From assembly GCA_946413265.1 (NCBI GenBank), contig CAMKJU010000023.1, forward strand, positions 1-47,066: 47,066 bases of DNA, in the 5' to 3' direction. How positions within the stretch are numbered: the first letter of the stretch is position 1; each line of letters starts with the position of its first letter. This DNA is from an uncultured Lentisphaerota bacterium (GTDB taxonomy: Bacteria; Verrucomicrobiota; Kiritimatiellia; RFP12; UBA1067). Positions 40,076-47,066 of this stretch are shown in pieces. The translations under genes were made by a program, and so were the position numbers. The notes under the pieces are model-generated. The model was not told the DNA's origin. It ran no database searches and saw only the letters and a list, made by a program, of their open reading frames with translations.

Positions 40076-41092
40076 TCAGCGAAACTCGCCCGTCGCGGCG
40101 GGGCGTCCTGTCTCGAAATACGGCCAACCTTCCGCGTCCCAGAAGATTTCCTGCAGGAAGAGCGGACGCGGGTTGTAGCCGTCTGGCTTGTAAGGCGCGA
40201 TTTCCCGGTCGTGGCAGTGGTAGACCATGTACGTGCGCCCGGACGGCGCGGTAAAGATTTCGCCGTTGTGTCCGGGTCCGTAAAATCGATCGCCCGGCCG
40301 CGAGCTGAGAATCTTCTCGGCAAAACCTTCCTTCATCAGCCGTCCGGCGCGGTCCGTGAAATCGTCAGTGATCCGCCGCGCGCGCCCCACCACGACGGCA
40401 TACGTGCCGTTGTTGTATTCGCCCGAACTTGCAAAGAGATACCACCAGCCCTTGCGCCGATACAGGTACGTGCCCTCGAACACGCGGCGGCGGTGCGGAT
40501 GCGCTTTGGGATCGTCTGCGTGAAGCCCCGCCACGTGAACGTATTTGGCACCCGGTGCAAGCGCGCGCCCGTCCGCCGTCAGTTCCACGCGGTGTACCTT
40601 ACCAACTGAGCCGAAGAACATCCACACCTTCCCCGTTTCCGGGTCTTTCACCACTTCGGGGTCAATCGTGTCGAAGATGCCCGTCACTCGCCCGTCCGTC
40701 ACGATCACGCCGTTCGTGAACGGACCTTCTGGACGGTCGCTCGTGTAGACAGCGATGGCCGTGTCCTCCGCGCCATTCCAATACGAGACGTAGAGATTCC
40801 ATACGTTGCCGATGCGCACCACGTCGGGTGCCCATATCCCGCGCCAGGTACGTTTCACGCGCGCGCGTTCACCAGGGGCGAGGAAGTCTTTGCTTATGGT
40901 CCGCCAGTGGACGAGGTCAGGACTCTTCAACAGCGCTCCGGCGGTGGAGGTGAGGTAGTAACTGCCGTTCGCCCGCCAGCAGGTAGGATCGGGCGTATTG
41001 ACCCGCCACACGGGATTCGTGAATGCCATGCCGTACGCCGCCGCGTGCAGGACGGCGAACAGCAAGATTACGGAGATGCAGGACGGCGCCAT
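40076..41092 (-). CDS. Secreted glycoside hydrolase family 43-like enzyme
   Basis: The 338-residue protein has a hydrophobic leader (SVILLFAVLHAAAYGMA). A five-bladed propeller glycosidase follows: VNTPDPTCWRANGSYYLTST with the catalytic base Asp, WAPDVVRIGNVWNLYVSYW, FDTIDPEVVKDPETGKVWMF with the pKa-modulating Asp, and RRVFEGTYLYRRKGWWYLF with the acid Glu. GH43 enzymes act on arabinan, xylan and similar side chains; the exact substrate cannot be read. It starts 7 bp after the Gfo/Idh stop, so the two are co-transcribed, pairing a glycosidase with a sugar oxidoreductase. Confidence 0.88.
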   Translation of the reverse strand: MAPSCISVILLFAVLHAAAYGMAFTNPVWRVNTPDPTCWRANGSYYLTSTAGALLKSPDLVHWRTISKDFLAPGERARVKRTWRGIWAPDVVRIGNVWNLYVSYWNGAEDTAIAVYTSDRPEGPFTNGVIVTDGRVTGIFDTIDPEVVKDPETGKVWMFFGSVGKVHRVELTADGRALAPGAKYVHVAGLHADDPKAHPHRRRVFEGTYLYRRKGWWYLFASSGEYNNGTYAVVVGRARRITDDFTDRAGRLMKEGFAEKILSSRPGDRFYGPGHNGEIFTAPSGRTYMVYHCHDREIAPYKPDGYNPRPLFLQEIFWDAEGWPYFETGRPAATGEFR

Positions 41093-41099
41093 GTATCCG

Positions 41100-42485
41100 C
41101 TACGAAAGGCTCCAGCCGTTGTAGTACTTGAGGCGGATGAGCGCGTCGGCTTCCGCGTTGTTCGTCACGTGCAGCGTCTTGGGGTCGAACGCGACGGCGC
41201 GTCCCGTGCGCACTGCCAGGTTGCCGAGCAGCACGAACTCCGTGATGAGCAGCGCCCAGTCGAAGTTGCAGCCGGCCTTCTCGCCGCCCTTGCACGCAGT
41301 CAGCCACTCCTTGCTGATGTCGCCACGACGCGGCAGGGTGCGCGGGATTGTCTTTGCCTTCTCGTTGAGCGCAGGGTCAAGGATGCGGATGCCGTCCACC
41401 AGTCCGGCAACGAGCATCGTCGCCTTCGTGCCGACGTACAGCACGCCCTCCTTCGAGAGTCCCTTGCCTTTCATCTCCTTCGGCACCGGCGGCTTGATGA
41501 GTCCGTCGTACCACACGAGACGCAGCTCAGGAAATCCTCCGCGCTTCGGATAGTCGTACGTCACGATGCTCGCAAGCGGGAACGCGACATCGCTGAGGCG
41601 CGTGCTCGTGGCGCTGATCATCGAGGGATGCCCGAGGTTCAGCGCGCGGTAGAAGGTATTAGCCTGGTGGCAGCCCATGTCGCCGAGCGCGCCCGCGCCG
41701 AAGTCGTACCAGCCGCGGTGGTTGAATGGATGGTAGACGACGTCGCGTCCCCACGCCCCCGGCGCCATCTTCACGATGGGATTGTTCGCCGGCCAGCGGT
41801 GGGCGTACGGACGCTTCTCCGCCGATCCTAGCCACAGGTCCCAGTCGAACGTCTTCGGAACGGGCGACGTGAAATCGGGATACGACGGCATGCCCTGCGG
41901 CCACGTGGGACGGTTCGTCCAGGCGTGCGCCTCCACGATGTCGCCGAGAATCCCCGAGGCGATGATCTCGCACACGCGGCATGCGTTCTCGCTCGTGCAG
42001 GGCGTGGCCGTGACCTGCGTAGCGACGCCGGCCTTCTTCGCCTCCTCGACCACGAGGTAGCACTCCTCCATCGAGCGCGTGAGGGGTTTCACGCAGCATA
42101 CGTGCTTCTTCGCGCGAAGCGCGGCGAGCGTCACGAAGGCGTGCGTGTGGTCTGGCGTGCCGCAGTATACGGCGTCAATCTTGTCGCCCTCCTTCGCAAG
42201 CATCTCGCGGAAGTCGCGGTAACGACGCGCTTGCGGGAACTTGTCGTACGTCTTCTTGGCGTGGACGTCATCCACGTCGCACAGCACCTCCACCTGGAAC
42301 CCAGCCTTGGCATGCGCCTGAATCTGGCTGTGTCCAACGCCGCCAATGCCCACGCATCCGAGCGTGATGCGGTTGCTAGGGGCAGTGGGTCCGCCAAGCA
42401 CGTGACGTGGCACGATGGTTGGAACGGCCGCCGCGACGAGACCGTACTTCATGAAACTTCTGCGCGGCATATTGTTGCTTTTCAT
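41100..42485 (-). CDS. Tat-exported Gfo/Idh/MocA family oxidoreductase, second copy
   Basis: The 461-residue protein has a twin-arginine leader (PRRSFMKYGLVAAAVPTIVP) and the NAD-binding motif GCVGIGGVGHSQ. The EKP motif of the family is altered to VKPLTRS (CCVKPLTRSMEE). The remaining blocks (YHPFNHRGWYDFGAGALGDM, CHQANTFYRALNLGHP) are those of exported PVC oxidoreductases. It ends YYNGWSLS, like the first copy. Substrate unknown. A GH43 gene follows by 7 bp and murQ precedes it by 36 bp. Confidence 0.9.
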   Translation of the reverse strand: MKSNNMPRRSFMKYGLVAAAVPTIVPRHVLGGPTAPSNRITLGCVGIGGVGHSQIQAHAKAGFQVEVLCDVDDVHAKKTYDKFPQARRYRDFREMLAKEGDKIDAVYCGTPDHTHAFVTLAALRAKKHVCCVKPLTRSMEECYLVVEEAKKAGVATQVTATPCTSENACRVCEIIASGILGDIVEAHAWTNRPTWPQGMPSYPDFTSPVPKTFDWDLWLGSAEKRPYAHRWPANNPIVKMAPGAWGRDVVYHPFNHRGWYDFGAGALGDMGCHQANTFYRALNLGHPSMISATSTRLSDVAFPLASIVTYDYPKRGGFPELRLVWYDGLIKPPVPKEMKGKGLSKEGVLYVGTKATMLVAGLVDGIRILDPALNEKAKTIPRTLPRRGDISKEWLTACKGGEKAGCNFDWALLITEFVLLGNLAVRTGRAVAFDPKTLHVTNNAEADALIRLKYYNGWSLS

Positions 42486-42521
42486 TTTTCCTCTGCCTTT
42501 ATGCTTTGAGTTGCTGAGTGC

Positions 42522-43325
42522 TCAGGTTTGCTCGATGATCGCATTGATGCTCCAGCCAAAACGGTCAAGAAGTACGCGCGCCTCGTTGCGGTCGACCTTG
42601 CGGATCTCGGCGACGATGCCGATCATCCGCGCGCGCAGCTTGTCGTTCGTCGGGCGGAGGTTGACCATCATGTTCTCGTAGACGTTCCCCAAATGCACCA
42701 TCGAGCAGGTGGAGAGCATGTTGAGGACAAGCTTGTGCGCCGTACCGGCCTTCATGCGCGTCGAGCCCGTTACGACCTCGGCCCCAGTATCCGTGACGAT
42801 CGCGATGTCCGCCAGCTCCGCGAGCGGCGACCCCTCGTTGCACGTGAGCCCCACCGTGACGCACCCGAGCGACTTCGCATACCCGACCGCCGCGAGCACG
42901 TACTCCGCACCACCTGCCGCGCTGATACCCACCACGCAGTCGGCGGAAGTGAGGTTCACGGCCTTGAGGTCCCGCTCGCCGAACGCCGCGCTGTCCTCCT
43001 CCGGTTCGCCCGCGCGGTGCAGCGCCTCCACGCCGCCCGCCATCACGCCCACGATCGTGCCCTCCGGCACGCCGAACGTGGGACACGCCTCGGAGGCGTC
43101 GAGGACACCGAGCCGTCCGGACGTCCCCGCGCCGACGTAGATGAGGCGCCCACCCTTCCGCAAGGCTTCCGTCACGGCGTCGACAGCACGTCCCACCGCA
43201 TCAAGGCAACCATCCACCGCCTTGACGGCATTGTAGTTCTCTTCCTGAATCACGCGCAGCATCTCGGCCGTCGTCATGCGGTCGAGATGCGTCGTCTTCG
43301 GATTGCGCATTTCCGTCTTGAACAT
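42522..43325 (-). CDS. murQ: N-acetylmuramic acid 6-phosphate etherase
   Basis: The 267-residue protein has the SIS-domain sugar-binding motif GGRLIYVGAGTSGRLGVLDA, DASEACPTFGVP, and the family signature VVTGSTRMKAGTAHKLVLNM, with the catalytic Glu in SEACPTF. It turns MurNAc-6-phosphate into GlcNAc-6-phosphate and lactate during cell-wall recycling. It is about 30 residues shorter than E. coli MurQ, lacking the C-terminal helical tail. It starts 20 bp after the metallophosphoesterase stop. A BadF-type kinase two genes upstream could provide the sugar phosphate. Confidence 0.96.
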   Translation of the reverse strand: MFKTEMRNPKTTHLDRMTTAEMLRVIQEENYNAVKAVDGCLDAVGRAVDAVTEALRKGGRLIYVGAGTSGRLGVLDASEACPTFGVPEGTIVGVMAGGVEALHRAGEPEEDSAAFGERDLKAVNLTSADCVVGISAAGGAEYVLAAVGYAKSLGCVTVGLTCNEGSPLAELADIAIVTDTGAEVVTGSTRMKAGTAHKLVLNMLSTCSMVHLGNVYENMMVNLRPTNDKLRARMIGIVAEIRKVDRNEARVLLDRFGWSINAIIEQT

Positions 43326-43345
43326 CGCCGTGCTTCCTTTTCTGG

Positions 43346-44200
43346 TTAACGGACCTTGACGAAGTTGTAGGAGTAGTCGTACTTGTCCGCGATGTCGAAC
43401 AGACGAAAACCGTGCGGCCGACTATCGAAGTTGGTGCTCGTCGTCTCGGGGTTGAGGATCGTGAGGTCCTTCCAGCCGTGGGCGATGAAGCGGTGCGTGT
43501 GGCCCGCGAGGAAGAACCGCGCGCCGGCGGCGCGGTACATCTCCATGCGCGCGGCGCGTCCGGCCTTCGGGTAGTTCTCGTAGGTATCCCCTTCGTTCGG
43601 CTTGTCGGCGAACGGCGGGATGTGTCCGGCGAACAGCACGCGCCCGCCGAATGCCTTCGCCTTCTTGCATTCGTCCTTCAGCCACGCTTCGTAGCGGGCC
43701 TTCTCCTCCACGAGATCCGTCTTGCGCCAGAACTGCGTGTTGCCCACGATGATGTGCCACCCCTTGACGTCAAACGCCTTGTAGTCGTAGCCGAACACGG
43801 AAAGGTACCGATCGAGGACCGGCTTCGTGATGGAGTTGCCGAGGTCGTGGTTGCCCGGCGCGACGGCGAGCGGCACCTTGAACTTGCCGAGCAGACGCGG
43901 CCAGTCCCTCGTCACGTCGTTGTAGTTGTTCGTCAGGTCGCCCGTGATCAGCACGAGGTCCGGCTTCATGTCGTTGACGATCTCGATCTCGCGCTCGAAG
44001 CGCGCAAGGTCGGCCGCGTATTTCTTGGCCGCCGACTTGCCCGGACCGAACCCGAACTGCGGATCGGTCAGGTGCGCGATGCGGAGGCGGACCTTCTCCT
44101 GCGCCGGTTTCGCCGCGCCACCCGGCGCGCCATTTGCCGCAAACGCGGACATCGCCCCGGCGGCCGCAGCCGCCCCGAACAGGAACTCTCTTCTATTCAT
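43346..44200 (-). CDS. Tat-exported calcineurin-like metallophosphoesterase
   Basis: The 284-residue protein has a twin-arginine leader MNRREFLFGAAAAAGAMSAF. The phosphoesterase metal motifs are RIAHLTDPQFGFG (D-x-Q/H), LVLITGDLTNN (GD), VAPGNHDLGN (GNHD), LFAGHIPPF (GH) and FLAGHTHRF (GHxH). The metal-binding set looks complete, so activity is plausible; substrate is unknown (phosphodiester, nucleotide or sugar phosphate). A TATAAT box lies at 44233-44238 and GAGGAGATGAA precedes the ATG. Placed between the BadF-type kinase and murQ. Confidence 0.9.
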   Translation of the reverse strand: MNRREFLFGAAAAAGAMSAFAANGAPGGAAKPAQEKVRLRIAHLTDPQFGFGPGKSAAKKYAADLARFEREIEIVNDMKPDLVLITGDLTNNYNDVTRDWPRLLGKFKVPLAVAPGNHDLGNSITKPVLDRYLSVFGYDYKAFDVKGWHIIVGNTQFWRKTDLVEEKARYEAWLKDECKKAKAFGGRVLFAGHIPPFADKPNEGDTYENYPKAGRAARMEMYRAAGARFFLAGHTHRFIAHGWKDLTILNPETTSTNFDSRPHGFRLFDIADKYDYSYNFVKVR

Positions 44201-44232
44201 TTCATCTCCTCGTTCTTCTTTTCGATGCGCAG

Positions 44233-44238
44233 ATTATA
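44233..44238 (-). promoter_or_regulatory. -10 box (TGGTATAAT-like) of the metallophosphoesterase/murQ genes
   Basis: Minus-strand TTTGGTATAATCTG, consensus -10, 32 bases before the ATG at 44200. Confidence 0.5.
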
Positions 44239-44248
44239 CCAAAAAGGC

Positions 44249-45181
44249 TCACCGCTGCGAAGACGCCGCCTCGTCATGCGCACGGAGCGGCGCCGAATCC
44301 ACGCCGCAGAAACGGGCGCAGTTGATGCAGGCGCCGATGACCTGTGGACACGACGGCACGACGAGGCGCAGTCCCTCGTTGAGTTCCTTCGCAAGCAGTT
44401 CCCCGAAACGGGCGTTCGTGGCGATTCCGCCGGAGACGACGACTTCGTTCCCGCAGTCGTACAGTTCCGCCGCACGATTCAGCACCTCCGCGAAGGCGCG
44501 CGCATTTGCGGCAAGGATATTCCTCGCGACCTCATCCCCCATCGCATCCGCCTCGAACGCGAGCGGTGCGAACGACGCGACAAACGCGGGTTCGTGTCGA
44601 TAGACTTCGAGAACAAGGTTCTCAAGCGTCATGCCCGCCTTGCGTTCGACAAGCGGCGTAAGCGCCGTCGCGGCGGACGTGCCTTCCGACTCGCCGACCG
44701 CTGCGCGGATCACGTCGCGTCCGATGTCGTACCCGCTGCCGCCGAGCCCCAGCAGATACCCCCATCCGTCAAGGCGCGTGACGCGGTCCGGCTCCTTCGC
44801 ATACACGATCATGCCCGTACCGCTCACGCCCGCCACGCACCGGTCGGCGTCCGTCGCGGCGGCAACCACGTTCATCACGTCGTTCTCGCACTTCACCCTT
44901 TCCACGCCGCACGCACGTGAAACGGCGGCGGCGAAGCGCGGTCCGTCGTCCTTCGTGAAGATTCCCGCCGTGCCGATGTAGATGGCCGCGACGGAACGCG
45001 TCTCGCCCTGCGTCAGTGTCGCGACGATATCCTTCACGCGCGCGATGCTTTCGTCGAAGCCGAGCACGTTTGGATTGCAAGGCCCGGCAGTATGCCTCGC
45101 AAGCACGCGCCCTTTCTCGTCGAAGAAAACGGCCGCCGTCTTCGTCCCCCCGCCGTCTATGCCGATGTAGTTACGAGTCAT
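44249..45181 (-). CDS. BadF/BadG-type ASKHA kinase, probably N-acetylglucosamine or MurNAc kinase
   Basis: I choose the ATG at 45181 because AGGTGGTG sits just before it; two GTG codons further up overlap that site. The 310-residue product opens YIGIDGGGTKTAAVFFDEKG (ATP phosphate 1 motif) and continues with IYIGTAGIF, RCVAGVSGTGMIVYA, GWGYLLGLGGSGYDIGRDVI and EVVVSGGIATNA. These are the BadF/BcrA ATPase family blocks shared with GlcNAc kinases and with MurK of Clostridium. Next to murQ and a GH20 hexosaminidase it most likely phosphorylates GlcNAc or MurNAc released from cell wall. This function is inferred from context. Confidence 0.85.
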   Translation of the reverse strand: MTRNYIGIDGGGTKTAAVFFDEKGRVLARHTAGPCNPNVLGFDESIARVKDIVATLTQGETRSVAAIYIGTAGIFTKDDGPRFAAAVSRACGVERVKCENDVMNVVAAATDADRCVAGVSGTGMIVYAKEPDRVTRLDGWGYLLGLGGSGYDIGRDVIRAAVGESEGTSAATALTPLVERKAGMTLENLVLEVYRHEPAFVASFAPLAFEADAMGDEVARNILAANARAFAEVLNRAAELYDCGNEVVVSGGIATNARFGELLAKELNEGLRLVVPSCPQVIGACINCARFCGVDSAPLRAHDEAASSQR

Positions 45182-45237
45182 TTTCACCACCTAAACCCAC
45201 AAAACCACTTCGCGTCGACTTGTCGCCCGAACATCCG

Positions 45238-45986
45238 CTAACCAATATCGCTTTCTTCATTGACATTGGTCCTTTCAAGCAGGAAATCGATGATGTTCAA
45301 CGTGCGTATGCCGTCGTGGTCTGCAACGAACACGTCGTCGAGTGTCAGGAGATACTTGGGGTAATTGTCTTTGATCGCCTCGAACACGGCGAGCTCCTGT
45401 TTCAGCTTTTCCTCGTCAGCAACGCTGACGGCAACCTGAATGTATCTCATGCGTCCGTCATCGCCTTGCACGACAAAGTCGACCTCCCTGTCGTCCACCT
45501 TTCCGGTCTGACATCTCCGCCAGTGTTTCCCCTTCCGGATACGTATTCCTTAAACGAAAGGGGCAATACATTTATCTCAACGTATCGTCCGGTCAGACGC
45601 GACGCAATTTCAGACGAAAGCAAATCGGCGGTCGAGCCTGTGATGTAAAGATCGATGCCCTCCCTCACATACAGGCTATCCATCACTTTCTCATACTCCG
45701 TCACATGCTGTACCTCGTCAAGAAACACATAAGTCATCTTACCTAGTACAAGCGAATCAAGAATCTTCTTGTGTAATTTGACGGGATCAGTCAACGGTTC
45801 AGATTCCAGCATCTCAAAGTTTATATAGACAATCCTGTTCTCTGCGACGCCACATGCCTTGAGAGATTCAACATACATGTCAAGAATCGTCGATTTGCCG
45901 GACCGCCTAAGTCCAGTAAGTACCTTGATGAGTTTCTTCTCACGAAACTCATCTAGCCACTTTTTGTATCTCGGCCTATGAATCAT
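45238..45986 (-). pseudogene. Broken AAA_14/DUF4143 ATPase with internal deletion and frameshift
   Basis: The first frame (from 45986) has the AAA_14 start MIHRPRYKKWLDEFREKKLI, Walker A GLRRSGKST, Walker B YVFLDEVQHV and LYITGSTADLLSSEIASRLT, up to LSFKEYVSGRG near 45540. There homology ends; the other frame picks up at GKVDDREVDFVVQGDDG and continues to IIDFLLER with a stop at 45238. The latter is the end of the DUF4143/PD-(D/E)XK-like domain (EVDFV...YIQV). About 200 middle residues are lost. Intact relatives are usually around 400 residues. These ATPases are common mobile or accessory genes in gut bacteria. Confidence 0.78.
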
Positions 45987-46121
45987 CCAGTTAAAATCTC
46001 CTATTAACCGCTTTCGTGAATAATTATATCACATTTTACGGCGAACTTGAAAACTTTTCTCGAAAGAACGAAAACTTTTCATGTTCATCGTTTTTGCGAC
46101 CACTCATCTTACCCTCTGGAA

Positions 46122-46191
46122 TATTTTAAAAATTCTCCTTATCTCCAAGACTCCTAATCTCCCAATAGCGAAAGCAATAATCAAAGTTATC
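46122..46191. repeat. Long hairpin repeat, half copy 3
   Basis: Only the right arm is present: TTCTCCTTATCTCCAAGACT and on to CTCCCAATAGCGAAAGCAA (46159-46177), followed by TAATCAAAGTTATCC. The left arm is missing. It ends three bases before the GH20 stop codon. Confidence 0.75.
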
Positions 46192-46193
46192 CG

Positions 46194-47066
46194 CTACTTC
46201 AACGGGGCGCAGTTGACGCGCGAGCGGATGAGGCGGAGGCGGTGTACGGCGGCGCGTTTCGAAAACTCCGTGAAATCGCGCTTTTTCGGATCGGGATACG
46301 TCCAGAGCGCCTCCGAGAGCGCGAGCGCGCGCGGCCAGAGCTTCCATTCGAGGTCGACGCGCCCCAACGTACACTCCGCCCAGTTGCAGCACTGCCCGCC
46401 CACCACGTTCTTGCGCGCCTGCGGTTCGACGCCTTCAAGCACGTCGAAGCGGTACACCTTCTCGAGCGTCACGCCCCGCCCCAGATACGGGAACGGATCT
46501 TCGGCGAGTTCCTGGCTGTAGTCGAAGTAGCAGTACGACGTGGGACAGCGCACGATTTCGTAGCCCCTGTTCGCGGCGCGCGCGCCCGCGCCCCACGGAC
46601 GCCAGCACATGCCCATCGTCGTCTTGGGAAGAAACGTGTTGAACGAATCGCCGCCCGCCTTCATGAAGTCGCTCCACTTCTCCCACGACGATGAAAGGAA
46701 GATTTCGTCCCAGCCGATCGCGCGGCGTCCCTTCTTCTCGAGATACGTCACGAGGTGCCGCGTGAGCCACGGCTGCATGTCCTCCACGCCCTTGAGCCCC
46801 TCGCGCCTGATGTGCGCCTGGCACCGCGGGCATCCCTTCCAGAAGTTGCGCGGGCACTCGTCGCCGGCGATGTGGATCACGTCGGACGGAAACAGCTCGC
46901 ACACCCTGTCCAGAACCTTCTCGGCGAAGCGTATGCACTCCGGATTGCCGACGCACATCACGCTCTTGTTTTGGGCGCGGTCGGGACTGTCGCAGCGGAA
47001 CTGCGGATAGGCGCGCAGGGCCGCGCCGAAGTGGCGGGGCATCTCGATTTCGGGAACGACCTTGAC
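46194..47066 (-). CDS. Glycoside hydrolase family 20 beta-N-acetylhexosaminidase, partial (cut by right edge)
   Basis: The frame is open from the right edge (VKVVPEIEMPRHFG) to the TAG at 46194, 290 residues. VPEIEMPRHF is the conserved strand of GH20 barrels, and HIAGDECPRNFWKGC carries the catalytic Asp-Glu pair (H-x-GGDE in most relatives). Further motifs are RRAIGWDEIFLSS and VVGGQCCNWAECT. It releases terminal GlcNAc or GalNAc. The N-terminal domain and any signal peptide lie outside the window. Downstream in transcription are the broken ATPase gene and then the BadF-type kinase and murQ, a sensible path from amino-sugar release to use. Confidence 0.92.
   Translation of the reverse strand, partial: VKVVPEIEMPRHFGAALRAYPQFRCDSPDRAQNKSVMCVGNPECIRFAEKVLDRVCELFPSDVIHIAGDECPRNFWKGCPRCQAHIRREGLKGVEDMQPWLTRHLVTYLEKKGRRAIGWDEIFLSSSWEKWSDFMKAGGDSFNTFLPKTTMGMCWRPWGAGARAANRGYEIVRCPTSYCYFDYSQELAEDPFPYLGRGVTLEKVYRFDVLEGVEPQARKNVVGGQCCNWAECTLGRVDLEWKLWPRALALSEALWTYPDPKKRDFTEFSKRAAVHRLRLIRSRVNCAPLK

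Overview
The window is about 47 kb of GC-rich bacterial DNA carrying roughly 37 genes or gene relics, almost all on the minus strand. Gene content points to the PVC superphylum, most likely an uncultured host-associated Kiritimatiellae-type bacterium. The pointers are Tat-exported Gfo/Idh oxidoreductases, a DUF1080 protein, a DUF6807 (PmoA-like) protein, a hydrazine-synthase-alpha-like/SUMF1 fusion, PPi-dependent phosphofructokinase, InlB-type repeats, and many GC palindromes starting with TAGGG. That placement is inference. I see no rRNA, tRNA, CRISPR array, prophage or intact insertion sequence.

Layout. 0-4.8 kb: an accessory minus-strand cassette of a HAD/NIF-like protein, an AAA-ATPase-like/PD-(D/E)XK protein and an AAA_35-like ATPase cut by the left edge, preceded by a chimeric relic of the same families. 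4.9-12.7 kb: DUF6807 and Gfo/Idh pair, a secreted 1092-residue HZS-alpha-like/SUMF1 protein with two CxxCH motifs, an OPT transporter and a YbgC-type thioesterase. 12.8-17.3 kb: a secreted InlB-repeat protein, a repeat-filled 1.2 kb gene-free stretch and a secreted alpha/alpha-toroid protein. 17.6-27 kb: rsmI-dnaB, an HU domain fused to two zinc ribbons, a solo PAS protein, hemL, a DUF1080 protein, dprA, a small membrane-anchored protein, signal peptidase I with an in-frame amber codon, and a 57-residue ferredoxin. 27-40 kb: housekeeping operons rpsO-pnp, prfB-tsaB-DUF6930-CaCA antiporter-uxaB, and ribH-pfp-HAD-mazG-ispH, then purine nucleoside phosphorylase on the plus strand. 40-47 kb: glycan use and amino-sugar recycling (GH43, Gfo/Idh, MurQ, a metallophosphoesterase, a BadF-type sugar kinase, a broken AAA/DUF4143 gene and a GH20 hexosaminidase cut by the right edge).

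The most unusual features are small repeats rather than one large system. A long hairpin element with GCTTTCGCTATTG ends occurs in three intergenic gaps. A family of TAGGG palindromes has entered several reading frames without breaking them, in DprA, the CaCA antiporter and the InlB-repeat protein. A different nested palindrome lies in frame inside the OPT transporter. Two ATPase genes, the 4.4 kb relic and the 45.2 kb relic, have each lost their middle while keeping both ends. Several genes have a -10 box only 7-9 bases before the ATG and no clear Shine-Dalgarno, which suggests leaderless transcripts. The lepB amber codon lies in a frame that otherwise stays open to a GTGA overlap with the next gene, so sequencing error, recent mutation or readthrough are all possible.
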